64,000 nt of DNA from Virgisporangium aurantiacum. GTDB lineage: Bacteria; Actinomycetota; Actinomycetes; Mycobacteriales; Micromonosporaceae. The notes beneath the pieces are model-generated. The model saw only the letters and a program-made list of their open reading frames with translations, did no database searches and was not told where the DNA came from. Every line of letters begins with the position of its first letter. The first letter of the stretch is position 1. The position numbers and the translations under genes are program-made. Below are positions 52,144-61,300 of this stretch, one piece after another. Location of the stretch: the NCBI RefSeq assembly GCF_016863635.1, contig NZ_BOPG01000106.1, positions 1-64,000 of the forward strand, read 5' to 3'.

Positions 52144-55116
52144 ATGCGGCGAAGTGAGGCTTATCGATGGCTTGCGGTGGCCCGCCACCGGGCCGCACTG
52201 ACGCAGAGACAGCTCGCCGCCCGGGCCGGAGTAGGCGTCGGCACCGTGCGCGACATCGAGCAGGGCCGCACGCTGCGCCCCGACCGCGACGTCCTGCGCC
52301 GGCTCGCCGCCGGGCTCGACGTGGATCTCGACGGCGCACCGGTCACCGCCCCGCCGCTCCCGCGGCTCGGAGTCCTCGGGCCGCTCGAACTTCGTCGCGG
52401 CGATATCCCGGTCGGCCTCGGCCCGATACGGCAACGTGTGGTGCTCGGTCTGCTCGCGGTGCGGGTCGGCGAAGCGGTCAGCCGTGCCGCTCTGGTGGAC
52501 GCGATGTGGGGGGAGGCCGGCGCCGCACCGGCGTCGGCGGCCAACGCGGTACAGGTGCACGTGAGCCGGTTGCGCCGCGCCCTGTGCCGGGTGGCGGCAG
52601 ACCCGCTCCTGACCGCAGTGCCCGGCGGATACCGGCTCGTGCCCGACGAGGTCGACCTCGACCTGCTCGCCTTCCGCCACGACGTACGCACCGCGACGTA
52701 TGCGGCACCGACGTCGCCAGGCCGGGCCTGCGAGCTGTTCGCACGGGCTCTGGCCCGGTGGCGCGGGCCGTTGCTGGCCGACGTCGAGCCGTTGCGCGGC
52801 CACCCAGCGGTGCTCGCCGTGGAGCGGGAGCGGGCGGTGGCTGTGCTCGCCTACGCCGACGCGGCCGCCCGCAGCGACCGCAACGCCGAGGTCGTGCCGC
52901 TGCTGCGGGAACTCACCGCGGCCGACCCGCTCGACGGCGCCGCCCACGCCCGGCTGATGATCGCCCTTGCCGGCAGCGGGCGGCAGGCCGCCGCCTTCCA
53001 GATCTTCGCCGGGCTGCGCCGCCGGCTGGCCGACGAACTCGGCGTCGACCCGGACCACGAGGTCATCGCCGCCCACCGGCGCATCCTGCGGCAGGGCGAC
53101 CCCGGCGACCTGCCGATCCCTCGGCAGCTTCCGGCCCCGATCGCGCACTTCGCCGGTCGCGCCGCGGAGTTCGCGACGCTCGACGGCCTGCTGACCGACG
53201 GCGACCGCCCGCGGGTCGCGTTTCTGTCCGGCTCGGGTGGCGTCGGCAAGACCACCCTCGCGGTGCGCTGGGCACATCACGTCGCGGACCGCTTCCCCGA
53301 CGGCTGCCTCTACATCAACCTGCGCGGTTTCGACCCGCGTGGCTCCGCCGTCGACCCCCGGGAGGCGTTGCGGGACTTCCTGTGCTCGCTCGGTGTGCCG
53401 CCGCAACGGGTACCCTCCGGCCTCGACGCGTTGGCGGCGGCCTTCCGGTCCCGGTTGGCCGGTCGGCGGCTGCTGGTGATTCTGGACAACGCGCGCTCCG
53501 CCCACCAGGTGCGGCCTTTGCTGGCCGGCACCCCCGGCTGCCTGACCGTCGTCACCAGCCGCGACCAGATGGCCGGCCTGGTCGCGGCCGAAGGCGCCCT
53601 GCCGGTGACGCTCGGTCTCCTCGGTCCCGGCGAGTCCCGCGACCTGCTCGTCGCCCGGCTCGGGGCACGGCGCGTCAACGCGGAGCCGGAGGCGGCGGAC
53701 GCGATCGTCGGGCAGTGCGCCGGTCTGCCGCTGGCCCTCTCGGTGGTGGCCACGCGCGCCGCGCTGCATCCGCAGTTCACCCTCGGCGCGGTTGCCGGGC
53801 GCCTCGGTGACGCGTCACGCCGCCTGGACGGCCTCGCCGGCGACGATCCGACCACCGACCCGCGGACGGTGTTCTCCTGGTCGTACCAGTCGCTGAGCCC
53901 GCGCGCGGCGCGGCTGTTCCGGCACCTCGGCGTGGCCACCGGCCCGGACATCTCCAGCGCCGCCGCGGCCGCCCTCGTCGGCCTGCCCCCGCCCGACGTG
54001 GAACCGCTGCTCGCCGAACTGGCCCGTGCCCACCTCGTCACCGAGGCGGTTCCGGGCCGGTTCACGCTGCACGACCTGCTGCGGGCGTACGCGGCCGAAC
54101 TGGCCCAGGCCGCCGGCCGGACCGCGGCGCTGCACCGGCTCCTTGACCACTACCTGCACACCGCACACCGCGCCGCCATCAGGCTCTACCCGCATCGCCG
54201 GCCGGTCCTGCTCGACGAACCCGTGCCGGGCGCCGGCGCGGAGGAGATCGGCGATCACGACCGTGCCATGGCGTGGTTCACCGCCGAGGCCGGCCCCCTG
54301 CTCGCCGCGGTGGGTCAGGCTCACGACGAGGGGTTCGACACCCACTGTCGGCTGCTGGCCGGTGCCCTCGTCGAGGTTCTCGACCGCCAGGGCCGCTGGC
54401 ACGACCTCGCTACGAGCCAGCGCACCGCGCTCGCCGCCGCGACCCGCACGGGTGACCTGGCCGGCCAGGCGCAGGCCCGGTACGACCTTGGCTTCGCGTG
54501 CACCCGCCTGGCTGAGTACGACGAGGCCATCGTCCACCTCCGGCATGCCCTCGACCTCTGCGGCGCCCTGGACGACCCGGCCGGGCAGGGTCGTGCCCAT
54601 CTCGAACTCGCCCGCACGCTCGCCCGGCAGGACCGCCATCGCGCGGCGCTGGGCCACGCCGAGGAGGCGCTGGTGCTGTTTCTCGGCGCCGGCGACGATG
54701 CCGGGAAGGCCCGAGCGCTCAACGCGGTCGGCTGGTATCACACGCTCTCCGGTGACCACGAGCGTGCGCTGGGCTTTTGCCGCGAGGCGATCGCCATGCA
54801 CCGCGTCCTGGGCAACCCGCGTGGCGAGGCCGGCACCTGGGCCAGCCTGGGATACGCGTACCGGCACCTGGGCCGGCACGCCGAGGCGGTGGACTGCTAC
54901 CTCCGTTCGGTGGAGCTGTGCCGCACGCTGGGCGACCGCTACAACGAGGGCGAAACGCTGCTGTACCTGGGCGACGCGCAGCGGACCTCCGGCGACGCCC
55001 GCGCGGCGCGCGAGAGCTGGCAGCAGGCCCTGCTCATCCTCACCGACCTCAAACACCCGGACGCGGCCGAGGCCCGCTCCCGGCTCACCGCCGACGGCGT
55101 CACCGGCGAGCCGTGA
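52144..55116 (+). CDS. XRE-SARP-NB-ARC-TPR regulator
   Basis: This 990-aa regulator begins with an XRE helix-turn-helix (residues about 10-60: LTQRQLAARAGVGVGTVRDIEQG). A SARP winged helix (about 73-165: LGVLGPLELRRGD, and VQVHVSRLRRAL) and a BTAD (about 170-315) follow. An NB-ARC ATPase has Walker A GSGGVGKT (363-370) and LLVILDNA, and TPRs run to the end (about 730-960). Two different DNA-binding modules in one chain are seen in some actinobacterial STAND regulators. Start ATG 52144 has little upstream spacing signal but starts the XRE domain exactly. It is convergent with the secreted protein gene at 55129. Confidence 0.92.
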   Translation: MRRSEAYRWLAVARHRAALTQRQLAARAGVGVGTVRDIEQGRTLRPDRDVLRRLAAGLDVDLDGAPVTAPPLPRLGVLGPLELRRGDIPVGLGPIRQRVVLGLLAVRVGEAVSRAALVDAMWGEAGAAPASAANAVQVHVSRLRRALCRVAADPLLTAVPGGYRLVPDEVDLDLLAFRHDVRTATYAAPTSPGRACELFARALARWRGPLLADVEPLRGHPAVLAVERERAVAVLAYADAAARSDRNAEVVPLLRELTAADPLDGAAHARLMIALAGSGRQAAAFQIFAGLRRRLADELGVDPDHEVIAAHRRILRQGDPGDLPIPRQLPAPIAHFAGRAAEFATLDGLLTDGDRPRVAFLSGSGGVGKTTLAVRWAHHVADRFPDGCLYINLRGFDPRGSAVDPREALRDFLCSLGVPPQRVPSGLDALAAAFRSRLAGRRLLVILDNARSAHQVRPLLAGTPGCLTVVTSRDQMAGLVAAEGALPVTLGLLGPGESRDLLVARLGARRVNAEPEAADAIVGQCAGLPLALSVVATRAALHPQFTLGAVAGRLGDASRRLDGLAGDDPTTDPRTVFSWSYQSLSPRAARLFRHLGVATGPDISSAAAAALVGLPPPDVEPLLAELARAHLVTEAVPGRFTLHDLLRAYAAELAQAAGRTAALHRLLDHYLHTAHRAAIRLYPHRRPVLLDEPVPGAGAEEIGDHDRAMAWFTAEAGPLLAAVGQAHDEGFDTHCRLLAGALVEVLDRQGRWHDLATSQRTALAAATRTGDLAGQAQARYDLGFACTRLAEYDEAIVHLRHALDLCGALDDPAGQGRAHLELARTLARQDRHRAALGHAEEALVLFLGAGDDAGKARALNAVGWYHTLSGDHERALGFCREAIAMHRVLGNPRGEAGTWASLGYAYRHLGRHAEAVDCYLRSVELCRTLGDRYNEGETLLYLGDAQRTSGDARAARESWQQALLILTDLKHPDAAEARSRLTADGVTGEP

Positions 55117-55128
55117 TCGGAGGTCGGG

Positions 55129-56208
55129 TCACCGGCCGTTCCAGGTCGCCAGGACGCGGACCTGGTGCCAGGGAATGGTGGCCAGGGACTGGTAGCCGCT
55201 CGTGGTGTCACGCATGCCGGCGTTCCAGAACGTCGATCCGGTGAAGACGGGGTTGCCGGGCACGGGCGTGGTGGTGGAGAAGTACGGCAGGCCGGTCCGG
55301 GGGCCGGCGGGGTCCTGCCCCTCCGCGATGACGGACACGCGGGCTCCGCCGTTGTCGATGACGTACGCCCCGTACGTCTTCAGGGCCTGGGCGATCATCC
55401 GTTGGTAACCGGTGAGCCGGGAGATGTCGGCGGCCGGGTCGAGCTGGATGCGGGCGGCTTCCGGTATCGGCGTGGCCACACCAGCGTTGTTCCAGCCGTC
55501 GGTCTTCGTGGCGGGGTACCGGACGGTGGTCGGTGCGGCGATGTCGGTGGCGAACACCAGTGCGTGGTTGATGACGCCGGCCTGGATATCCGCCCGCGTC
55601 ACCAGGCCGGCGACCCGGGACACGCCCGCGCCGACGCCGCCGTGCTGGCCGGTCTCCTGGCCGCCGGTGTTCCGGTTCCCGCGGCCACCCAGGTACAGCA
55701 CCCCTCCCCAGCCCGCGACCCAGGTGCCGGCCGCGTCGCGGCGGGCCTCCCAGAACTCGAACGTCAGGTTACGGACGGGGTCGACGATGGTCATGGCGGC
55801 GTCGGACTGCGGGGACGGTGCGGCGTCGTCCGGGATCCAGACGGGGTTGTAGGCCGCGAAGGGGTTGCCGCCCCACTCCGTGTGCGTCACGGTGATGTTC
55901 TGCCATCGTCCCGGTCGCCGGTTGCCGGCCGCGTCGTGCGTGTAGTAGGACGGCGCGCCGTAGTCGTAGGTGTTCAGGACCTTCGCCCCACCAGCGAGGT
56001 ACGACGCCCACGTCGCACTGTGGGGATCCAGCCGCGGATTGGCCGGTACCGGACTCCACAGCCACTCGGCGGCACTGAACGGCGCCGGTTGCGCGCCGGT
56101 GTGAACGGCGGCCCGGCCGGTGCCGTGCGGCAGCATCCCGCCCGCCGCAGCCAGGACTGCAACGATCACGTCGCCGGCGATCCTCTGAGTGCACGTTCGT
56201 CGGTACAA
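55129..56208 (-). CDS. secreted protein of unknown function (359 aa)
   Basis: The protein has a likely signal peptide (basic start, then VIVAVLAAAGGMLP) and a mature part rich in Trp, Tyr and Gly. It resembles the jelly-roll or beta-helix-like catalytic proteins of actinobacterial secretomes, with ordered pieces such as TVTHTEWGGNPFAAYNPVWIPDDA, WGGVLYLGG and RLTGYQRMIAQALKTYGAYVID. No catalytic motif can be assigned with confidence; a polysaccharide-active enzyme or phage-like adhesin are possibilities. Divergent from a small SARP, with a SARP-like heptamer repeat between them. Confidence 0.65.
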   Translation of the reverse strand: MYRRTCTQRIAGDVIVAVLAAAGGMLPHGTGRAAVHTGAQPAPFSAAEWLWSPVPANPRLDPHSATWASYLAGGAKVLNTYDYGAPSYYTHDAAGNRRPGRWQNITVTHTEWGGNPFAAYNPVWIPDDAAPSPQSDAAMTIVDPVRNLTFEFWEARRDAAGTWVAGWGGVLYLGGRGNRNTGGQETGQHGGVGAGVSRVAGLVTRADIQAGVINHALVFATDIAAPTTVRYPATKTDGWNNAGVATPIPEAARIQLDPAADISRLTGYQRMIAQALKTYGAYVIDNGGARVSVIAEGQDPAGPRTGLPYFSTTTPVPGNPVFTGSTFWNAGMRDTTSGYQSLATIPWHQVRVLATWNGR

Positions 56209-56244
56209 CGTTCCTCCTATAGGTCAGATTCGATGGGACCGCGG

Positions 56245-56262
56245 TACGGGACGAGTACGGGA
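56245..56262. promoter_or_regulatory. SARP-like direct repeat TACGGGA-n4-TACGGGA
   Basis: The heptamer TACGGGA occurs at 56245 and 56256, exactly 11 bases apart with a CGAG spacer. This is the geometry of SARP binding sites. It lies 101 bases before the SARP start at 56363 and 37 bases before the divergent secreted-protein gene. Confidence 0.5.
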
Positions 56263-56362
56263 TTTCGCCTTCCACCGCAGATGAGACCGATTAAGCGAAT
56301 CGACCGTCGTCGGTGTCCATACTGATGCGCACGGAAAAGGCGCGGTGCGGGGTGAGGTGGCG

Positions 56363-57109
56363 ATGGAATTCGGTGTCCTGGGCCCGCTCGCGGTGTGGAG
56401 GACGTCGCCGGCCGGCCCTCTGACCGCACCGAAACTGCGCGCGCTGCTGCTGCTGTTGCTCATCGAGGGCGAGCCCGTCCCGCCGGGACAGTTGCTGGAC
56501 ATCTTCAGCCGCGGCCGGGCCAGCAGCGCGCCGCCCACGATCCACGTCTCGGTGCACAGACTGCGCCGGTGGCTGCGTCAGCACGGCGGGCACCGGCTCG
56601 ACCTGACCCCGCACGGCTACGCCCTCGACGTCGACCCGCTGCTCGTCGACGCCGGGCAGTTCCGCCGCCGGCTGGCGGCCGCGAACGCCGCCGTCGACCC
56701 GAGCGCGCGCATCGACCTGCTGTCCTCGGCGCTGTCGCTCTGGCGGGGCCGGATCGGCTACGACGCACCGGCGGCGTTGCAGCAGCGAGCGGCGGTACGC
56801 CGGTTGGAGGCGCTGCGGGAGGAGGCCGCCGTCCGGCTGGCCGAGACGTCGCTGGAAGCCGGTGAACCGGAGTCGGCCCTGCCGTTCCTCGATGACGTCG
56901 CCCGCGCGGTGCCGTTCGACGAGCGGGTGCAGGCGCAGTTGGCGCTGGTGCTGGCGGCGTCCGGCCGGCAGGCGGACGCGCTGGCGGTCGTCACCTCCAC
57001 CCGCCGGCTGCTCGCCGACGAACTGGGCCTCGAACCGGGTCCGCAACTGCGCGAGGCGCACCTGCGGATCCTGCGCCAGCACGTCCTGCCCGCTCATCGA
57101 ATCGGTTAG
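56363..57109 (+). CDS. small SARP-type (BTAD) regulator
   Basis: From ATG 56363 this protein is 248 aa with only the SARP module. An OmpR-like winged helix (MEFGVLGPLAVW, then TIHVSVHRLRRWLRQHGGHRL) covers about 1-90 and a BTAD about 91-245, ending ELGLEPGPQLREAHLRIL. It is the size of DnrI/ActII-ORF4 pathway activators. No biosynthetic cluster is adjacent, so its targets are likely the divergent secreted protein or genes elsewhere. Its stop overlaps the convergent repeat-protein gene by four bases. Confidence 0.9.
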   Translation: MEFGVLGPLAVWRTSPAGPLTAPKLRALLLLLLIEGEPVPPGQLLDIFSRGRASSAPPTIHVSVHRLRRWLRQHGGHRLDLTPHGYALDVDPLLVDAGQFRRRLAAANAAVDPSARIDLLSSALSLWRGRIGYDAPAALQQRAAVRRLEALREEAAVRLAETSLEAGEPESALPFLDDVARAVPFDERVQAQLALVLAASGRQADALAVVTSTRRLLADELGLEPGPQLREAHLRILRQHVLPAHRIG

Positions 57110-58296
57110 GACCAGTTGCCGGCGACGGCGAGGTCGCCGGGCTCGCCCCACTCGGTGACCTTCGGCCGGGTGCGGAAGTACCACTCCTTGGTTCCGGGGC
57201 GCCGGACACCGGGCTCGTCGACGCCGTCGCCGTCCCAGTCACCGGCCACCGGCTGGTCGTCGGCCAGCCCCCAGTTGGCGACGCCGCCGCGGCCGCGGAG
57301 ATGCCAGGACAGCGTGCCCGGCCGGAAGACACCGGGCTCGTCGACGCCGTCGCCGTCCCAGTCACCGGCGACCGGCCGGTCACCCGGCTCACCCCAGCCG
57401 TCGACGGTTCCGGCGCCACGCAGGTACCAGCGCCGCTCGGACGGCCGGAACACGCCCGGCTCGTCGATCCCGTCGCCGTTCCAGTCGCCGGCGACGGGGA
57501 GGTCGCCGGGCTCACCCCAGCCGTCGACCGTCCCGTTGCCGTGCAGGTACCAGCGCCGCTCGGACGGCCGGAACACGCCCGGCTCGTCGATCCCGTCACG
57601 GTCCCAGTCACCGGCGACCGGCAGGTCGCCCGGCTGACCCCAGTCGGCCATGGTGCCCGAACCACGGAAGAACCAGTCGTTCGGACCCGGCCGGAACACG
57701 CCCGGGTGGTCCGGCTGGCGGGCCGTCCACCACGTGGTCTGGCGACGGGCACCGGCCCAGCTCATCTCGAAGTGCACGTGGTTGGTGTGACAGGAACTGG
57801 CCGATCCGTTGCAGGAGTACGGCTCCCAGGTCTTGGCGCCGCCCGGCGTCAGGAAGATGATCCGCCGGTTCCAGATGATGAAGTTGATCCCGAGGCGGCG
57901 GGCCATCGCGTGCCGGTTGCCGTAGACGTCGGTGTCCAGCAGCCAGCCCAGCACGGTGTCCACCTTGTCGACGTCGGCCGGGTCACCGACGTCGTTGCCC
58001 CAGTCCCAGGCGCGGCCCTGGTCGTGGCCGCCGGGCCCGCTCAGGTCGCAGCCCACGACGAAGTCGATGGTGTTGCCCAGCCCGTACCGGTTCTTGATGA
58101 ACGACCGGAAGTCCTGCAGGCCGGGTTTGATCCCGGCGTCGCAGCTCGTCACCGGGTCGTTGGCGGCGTATCCGTCGATCGCCCGGTTGAACGGCGGGGT
58201 CGCCGGCGGCGTGGCGGCGTGCGCGGTCACCGGCATGAGCACCACCGCGGCGGCGGTGACGACAGCGGCGAACGCCGCACCGAGAGTTCGTCCCAT
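57106..58296 (-). CDS. secreted LAS-type peptidase-like protein with five 41-aa repeats
   Basis: From ATG 58296 the protein is 396 aa. A signal peptide ends at AHA near residue 27. The next domain (about 35-190) has H91-x2-G-x-A-x-D98 (HDQGRAWD) and a H173-V-H175 pair (NHVHFE). These match the zinc ligands of LAS peptidases (M15-like D-Ala-D-Ala carboxypeptidase fold), so a wall peptidase is plausible. Five repeats of 41 residues follow (G-V-F-R-P ... G-D-W-x-x-D-G-x-D-E-P), each with a W-x-x-x-G blade and an Asp-rich loop that could bind calcium, as in FG-GAP/VCBS-like surface proteins. GTG 58311 overlaps the RHS stop; ATG 58296 fits the signal peptide. It follows the RHS gene closely and is probably co-transcribed. 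Confidence 0.8.
   Translation of the reverse strand: MGRTLGAAFAAVVTAAAVVLMPVTAHAATPPATPPFNRAIDGYAANDPVTSCDAGIKPGLQDFRSFIKNRYGLGNTIDFVVGCDLSGPGGHDQGRAWDWGNDVGDPADVDKVDTVLGWLLDTDVYGNRHAMARRLGINFIIWNRRIIFLTPGGAKTWEPYSCNGSASSCHTNHVHFEMSWAGARRQTTWWTARQPDHPGVFRPGPNDWFFRGSGTMADWGQPGDLPVAGDWDRDGIDEPGVFRPSERRWYLHGNGTVDGWGEPGDLPVAGDWNGDGIDEPGVFRPSERRWYLRGAGTVDGWGEPGDRPVAGDWDGDGVDEPGVFRPGTLSWHLRGRGGVANWGLADDQPVAGDWDGDGVDEPGVRRPGTKEWYFRTRPKVTEWGEPGDLAVAGNWS
57109..57702. repeat. five tandem 123-bp coding repeats
   Basis: The 41-codon unit of the peptidase-like protein recurs five times. The second and third copies (starting GVFRPSERRWYL) are almost identical in DNA sequence, so the array may vary in length between strains by slippage or recombination. 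Confidence 0.75.
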
Positions 58297-58304
58297 AGCC
58301 TTCC

Positions 58305-61300
58305 TCACCACTCGAAGAACCAGTCCCGGATGTCACCGATGACCCAGGTGCTGCTACCACTTCTGCCGGCAGACGGATAAGCGGGTGGGCTGAAAGGCGC
58401 GCTGTAGCCGCCGCTGATCCCGCCCTGCACGGTCCACGCCCCGCCGGGTCCGTCGCTCTTGGACACACCGACGTTGCCGCCGACTTTCCGGTACTCCCCG
58501 GCGAACTCGCCGTACGTGTTCTTGCCGGCCGCGTCCTCGACATACCCGGTCGACACCCCGACACTCGGGCCCGCGCTGATCCCGACCGGCACGTAAGCCG
58601 CCTTGTAGCCGACGCTGACCGCGACCTTTCCATGGCCGTCGAGGATGATGCAGCCCTCGCCGCCCAGGCCGGGGCCGCCGCCGCCCATGATGCCGATGCA
58701 GAGCTGTACCGAGCGGAACTGCGTGTACGGCATGTACGGCATGAACGGGTTCGGGACGTAGTCGAAGATGCCCGTGTCGCGGCCGGGTCGCGGCTCGTCC
58801 TTGTCCTTCCGGCAGATCGTGCCGCCGAGGCACCGCACGGCCCGGCTCACCTTCCACAGGAAGTCGGCGTGGCAGGTGTTCGTCGAGTGGAACCCCTCGC
58901 CGTCGCAGGCGCCCGTCGCGCCCCCACCGCCGCTGCTCCAGCCGAACCCGAACGCGCTCCCACGGCCACCGGCCCAGTGGATCCGGTTGCCGTTGCCGCC
59001 ACTGCTCCGCCAGCTCTTGGCGCGTCCGCCGCCGCTCGGCCTGACCTTCCGGGTCGCCTTGCCGCGGGCGCCGCCGACGCTGACCTTCCCCACACGCTTG
59101 TAGCGGCGTACCTTGCCGCCCGCACCGCCACCGCCCGCCTTCCCGCGGGCGCCGCCCTCGGTCCCGCCCGCCTTGGGCCGGCCGCGCGCGATGCCGCCGG
59201 CACCGCCGCCGCCGAGGGCGAGCAGGCCGCTCGCGTCGTCGTAGGTGACCGGGCTGTTCAGCGCGTAGCCGTACGGGTCGAGGGTGCGCGGGTCGTCGAA
59301 CACCACGAGCGGGTCGGGTGAGACGAACCGACCGATGGCCGCGTCGTACTGGCGGGCGCCGAGCTGTACCAGGCCGGTGCTGCGGTCGTCCGTCCCGTTG
59401 ACGAAGCCGCGCTCGGACGGCCATGCGACGGCGGTGCCGCGTTCGGCGCCGAACGGGGTGTACCGGCGTCGGGTGACGGTGAGGGCGTCGGCCGTCAGCG
59501 CGAGTTGCCCGGTTCCCTGGTGGTCGGTGACGAGCCAGCTCAGCCCGCCCGAGGTGCGGACCGCGACGGTGGCGTCGCCGTGCCGGTAGTAGCGGGTGGC
59601 GAGGAGCTGCCCGCCGGTGGTGGCGGTCAGTTCCTGGCCGTCCAGGTAGAGCGTGCTGCCGGTGGGTGCCTGGCGCATAAGCCGCACCCCGTCGGCGTCG
59701 TAGACGAAGGAGGTGCGCCCGGCGGGGTCGTTGACCGCGGCCGTGCGGCCCTCGTGGTCCCACTCCAGCACCTGGGAGCCGCGGGTGACCATGTTCCCGG
59801 CCGGGTCCCACCACCAGCCCTCGGTGCGGCTGCCGCCAGGACCGTCGGTGGTGACCGAGGTCAGGGCGTGCGGCTGGGCGGCACCGGCGGCGGGATAGGT
59901 GTACCGGCGGACGGTGTCGCCCGCGAGAGCGTGGCTGGTTTCCCGGGCGCGGTTGCCGGCGGGGTCGTAGGCGTAGGACAGCCAGTAGGGTGCCGGGCCG
60001 GTCAGCGCGCCAGCGGCCCGCGGCGCGGCGCAGTCGGTGGCGGGGGTCCAGGCCTCGGTGAGTCGCTGGAGATGGTCGTAGGTGAAGCACTGGACGTCGC
60101 TGGCGCCGCCGGTCGGGGTGTCGGCGATCCGGGTGATGTTCCCGGCCGGGTCGTAGCCGTAGGCGGTGTCGCCGACGCGGGCGCCGGCGCTGGTTTCCCG
60201 GTCGGTGACGGCGCGGGCCAGACGGCGGGTGCCCTCCTCGTAGTGGAGCGTGCGCCAGACCCGTTTGCCGGTCGCGCCGGAGGCGACCCGGGAGACCTGG
60301 CCGAGCGGGGTGTAGAGCGTCTCGGAGACGTAGGGCGCTGCGCCGGTGACCGTCGTCGGGTTGCTCAACGCGTCGTAGGACATCGTGACGGTCTCGGCGG
60401 GCAGGTCGCCGACGGCCGGGTAGGTGCGGGTGGCCGGCAGCCCGGTGACGCCGTAAGTGACGCTGCTGGTGTAGGTGCCGGCCAGGCGTCCGGCGCCGAC
60501 GGGCACGGTGGTCGAGGAGCCGGTGGGTCGGCCGGCGTTGTCGTATCCGGTGACCGCGGTGACGAACGCACCGGCCGGGGTGTACCGCGTCGACGACGTC
60601 GGTGCGCCGGCGCGCAGGGTGTCGTAGGTCCACGAGGCCAACTGGGTCGAGCCGGCGGTGCGGGTGGTGGGTCGGCCGATGGCGTCGTAGCTGGTGGCGA
60701 CCGTGACGCCGCGGGCGTCCATGGTGGCGGTGAGCCGGTCGGCGTCGTCGTACTCGCTGGCGCTGGTGCCGGTGTCGGGTTCGGTGGCGGTGACGCGGCG
60801 GCCGCGCAGGTCGTAGGTGTAGCGCCAGACGTTGCCGGCGGGGTCGGTGACGGTGGCGAGCTGGTCGGCGCCGGTCCAGGTGTACCGGGTGACGTCGTAG
60901 GCGCCGGACGGCGTGCCGTCGGTGTACCGGCGCAGTTCGGTCGTGCGTCCCCGGGCGTCTTCGACGATCGTGGTGGCGGTGCCGCCGTCGGGTGGGTCCA
61001 CCGAGGTGCGGTCGCCGTCGTAGGTCGTCGTGGTGCGCCACAGTTCACCGGCGTACCGCCGCAGCGCGGAGACGGTCGGCCGGTCGGCGCCGTCGTAGGT
61101 GGTCACGGTCTGTTCGGGGACGGCGTTGTCGGCGACGGCGACCAGGTCGGTGCCGGGTGCGCCGGCGTTGTGGTAGCCGTCGTTCGTCTTCACCGCCAGG
61201 CCGCGGGAGTCGTAGACGACGTCGGTGAGGATGCGGCCGCCACCGGGCGCCGGTGCCTGGGTCTGGCGGGCCCGGCCCTGCCCGTCGACGAGCTGGTGCG

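Noticed and set aside
51823..53769. 648-codon minus-strand frame
   Set aside because: Most is antisense to the XRE-SARP gene; only its last part overlaps the membrane-sensor relic, which I list separately.
57116..57702. Possible CRISPR-like array
   Set aside because: The regular repeats are 123 bases long, contiguous and in frame with a secreted protein; there are no spacers or cas genes.
58354..61041. 895-codon minus-strand frame
   Set aside because: Same strand, different frame inside the RHS gene; Arg/His-rich shadow.
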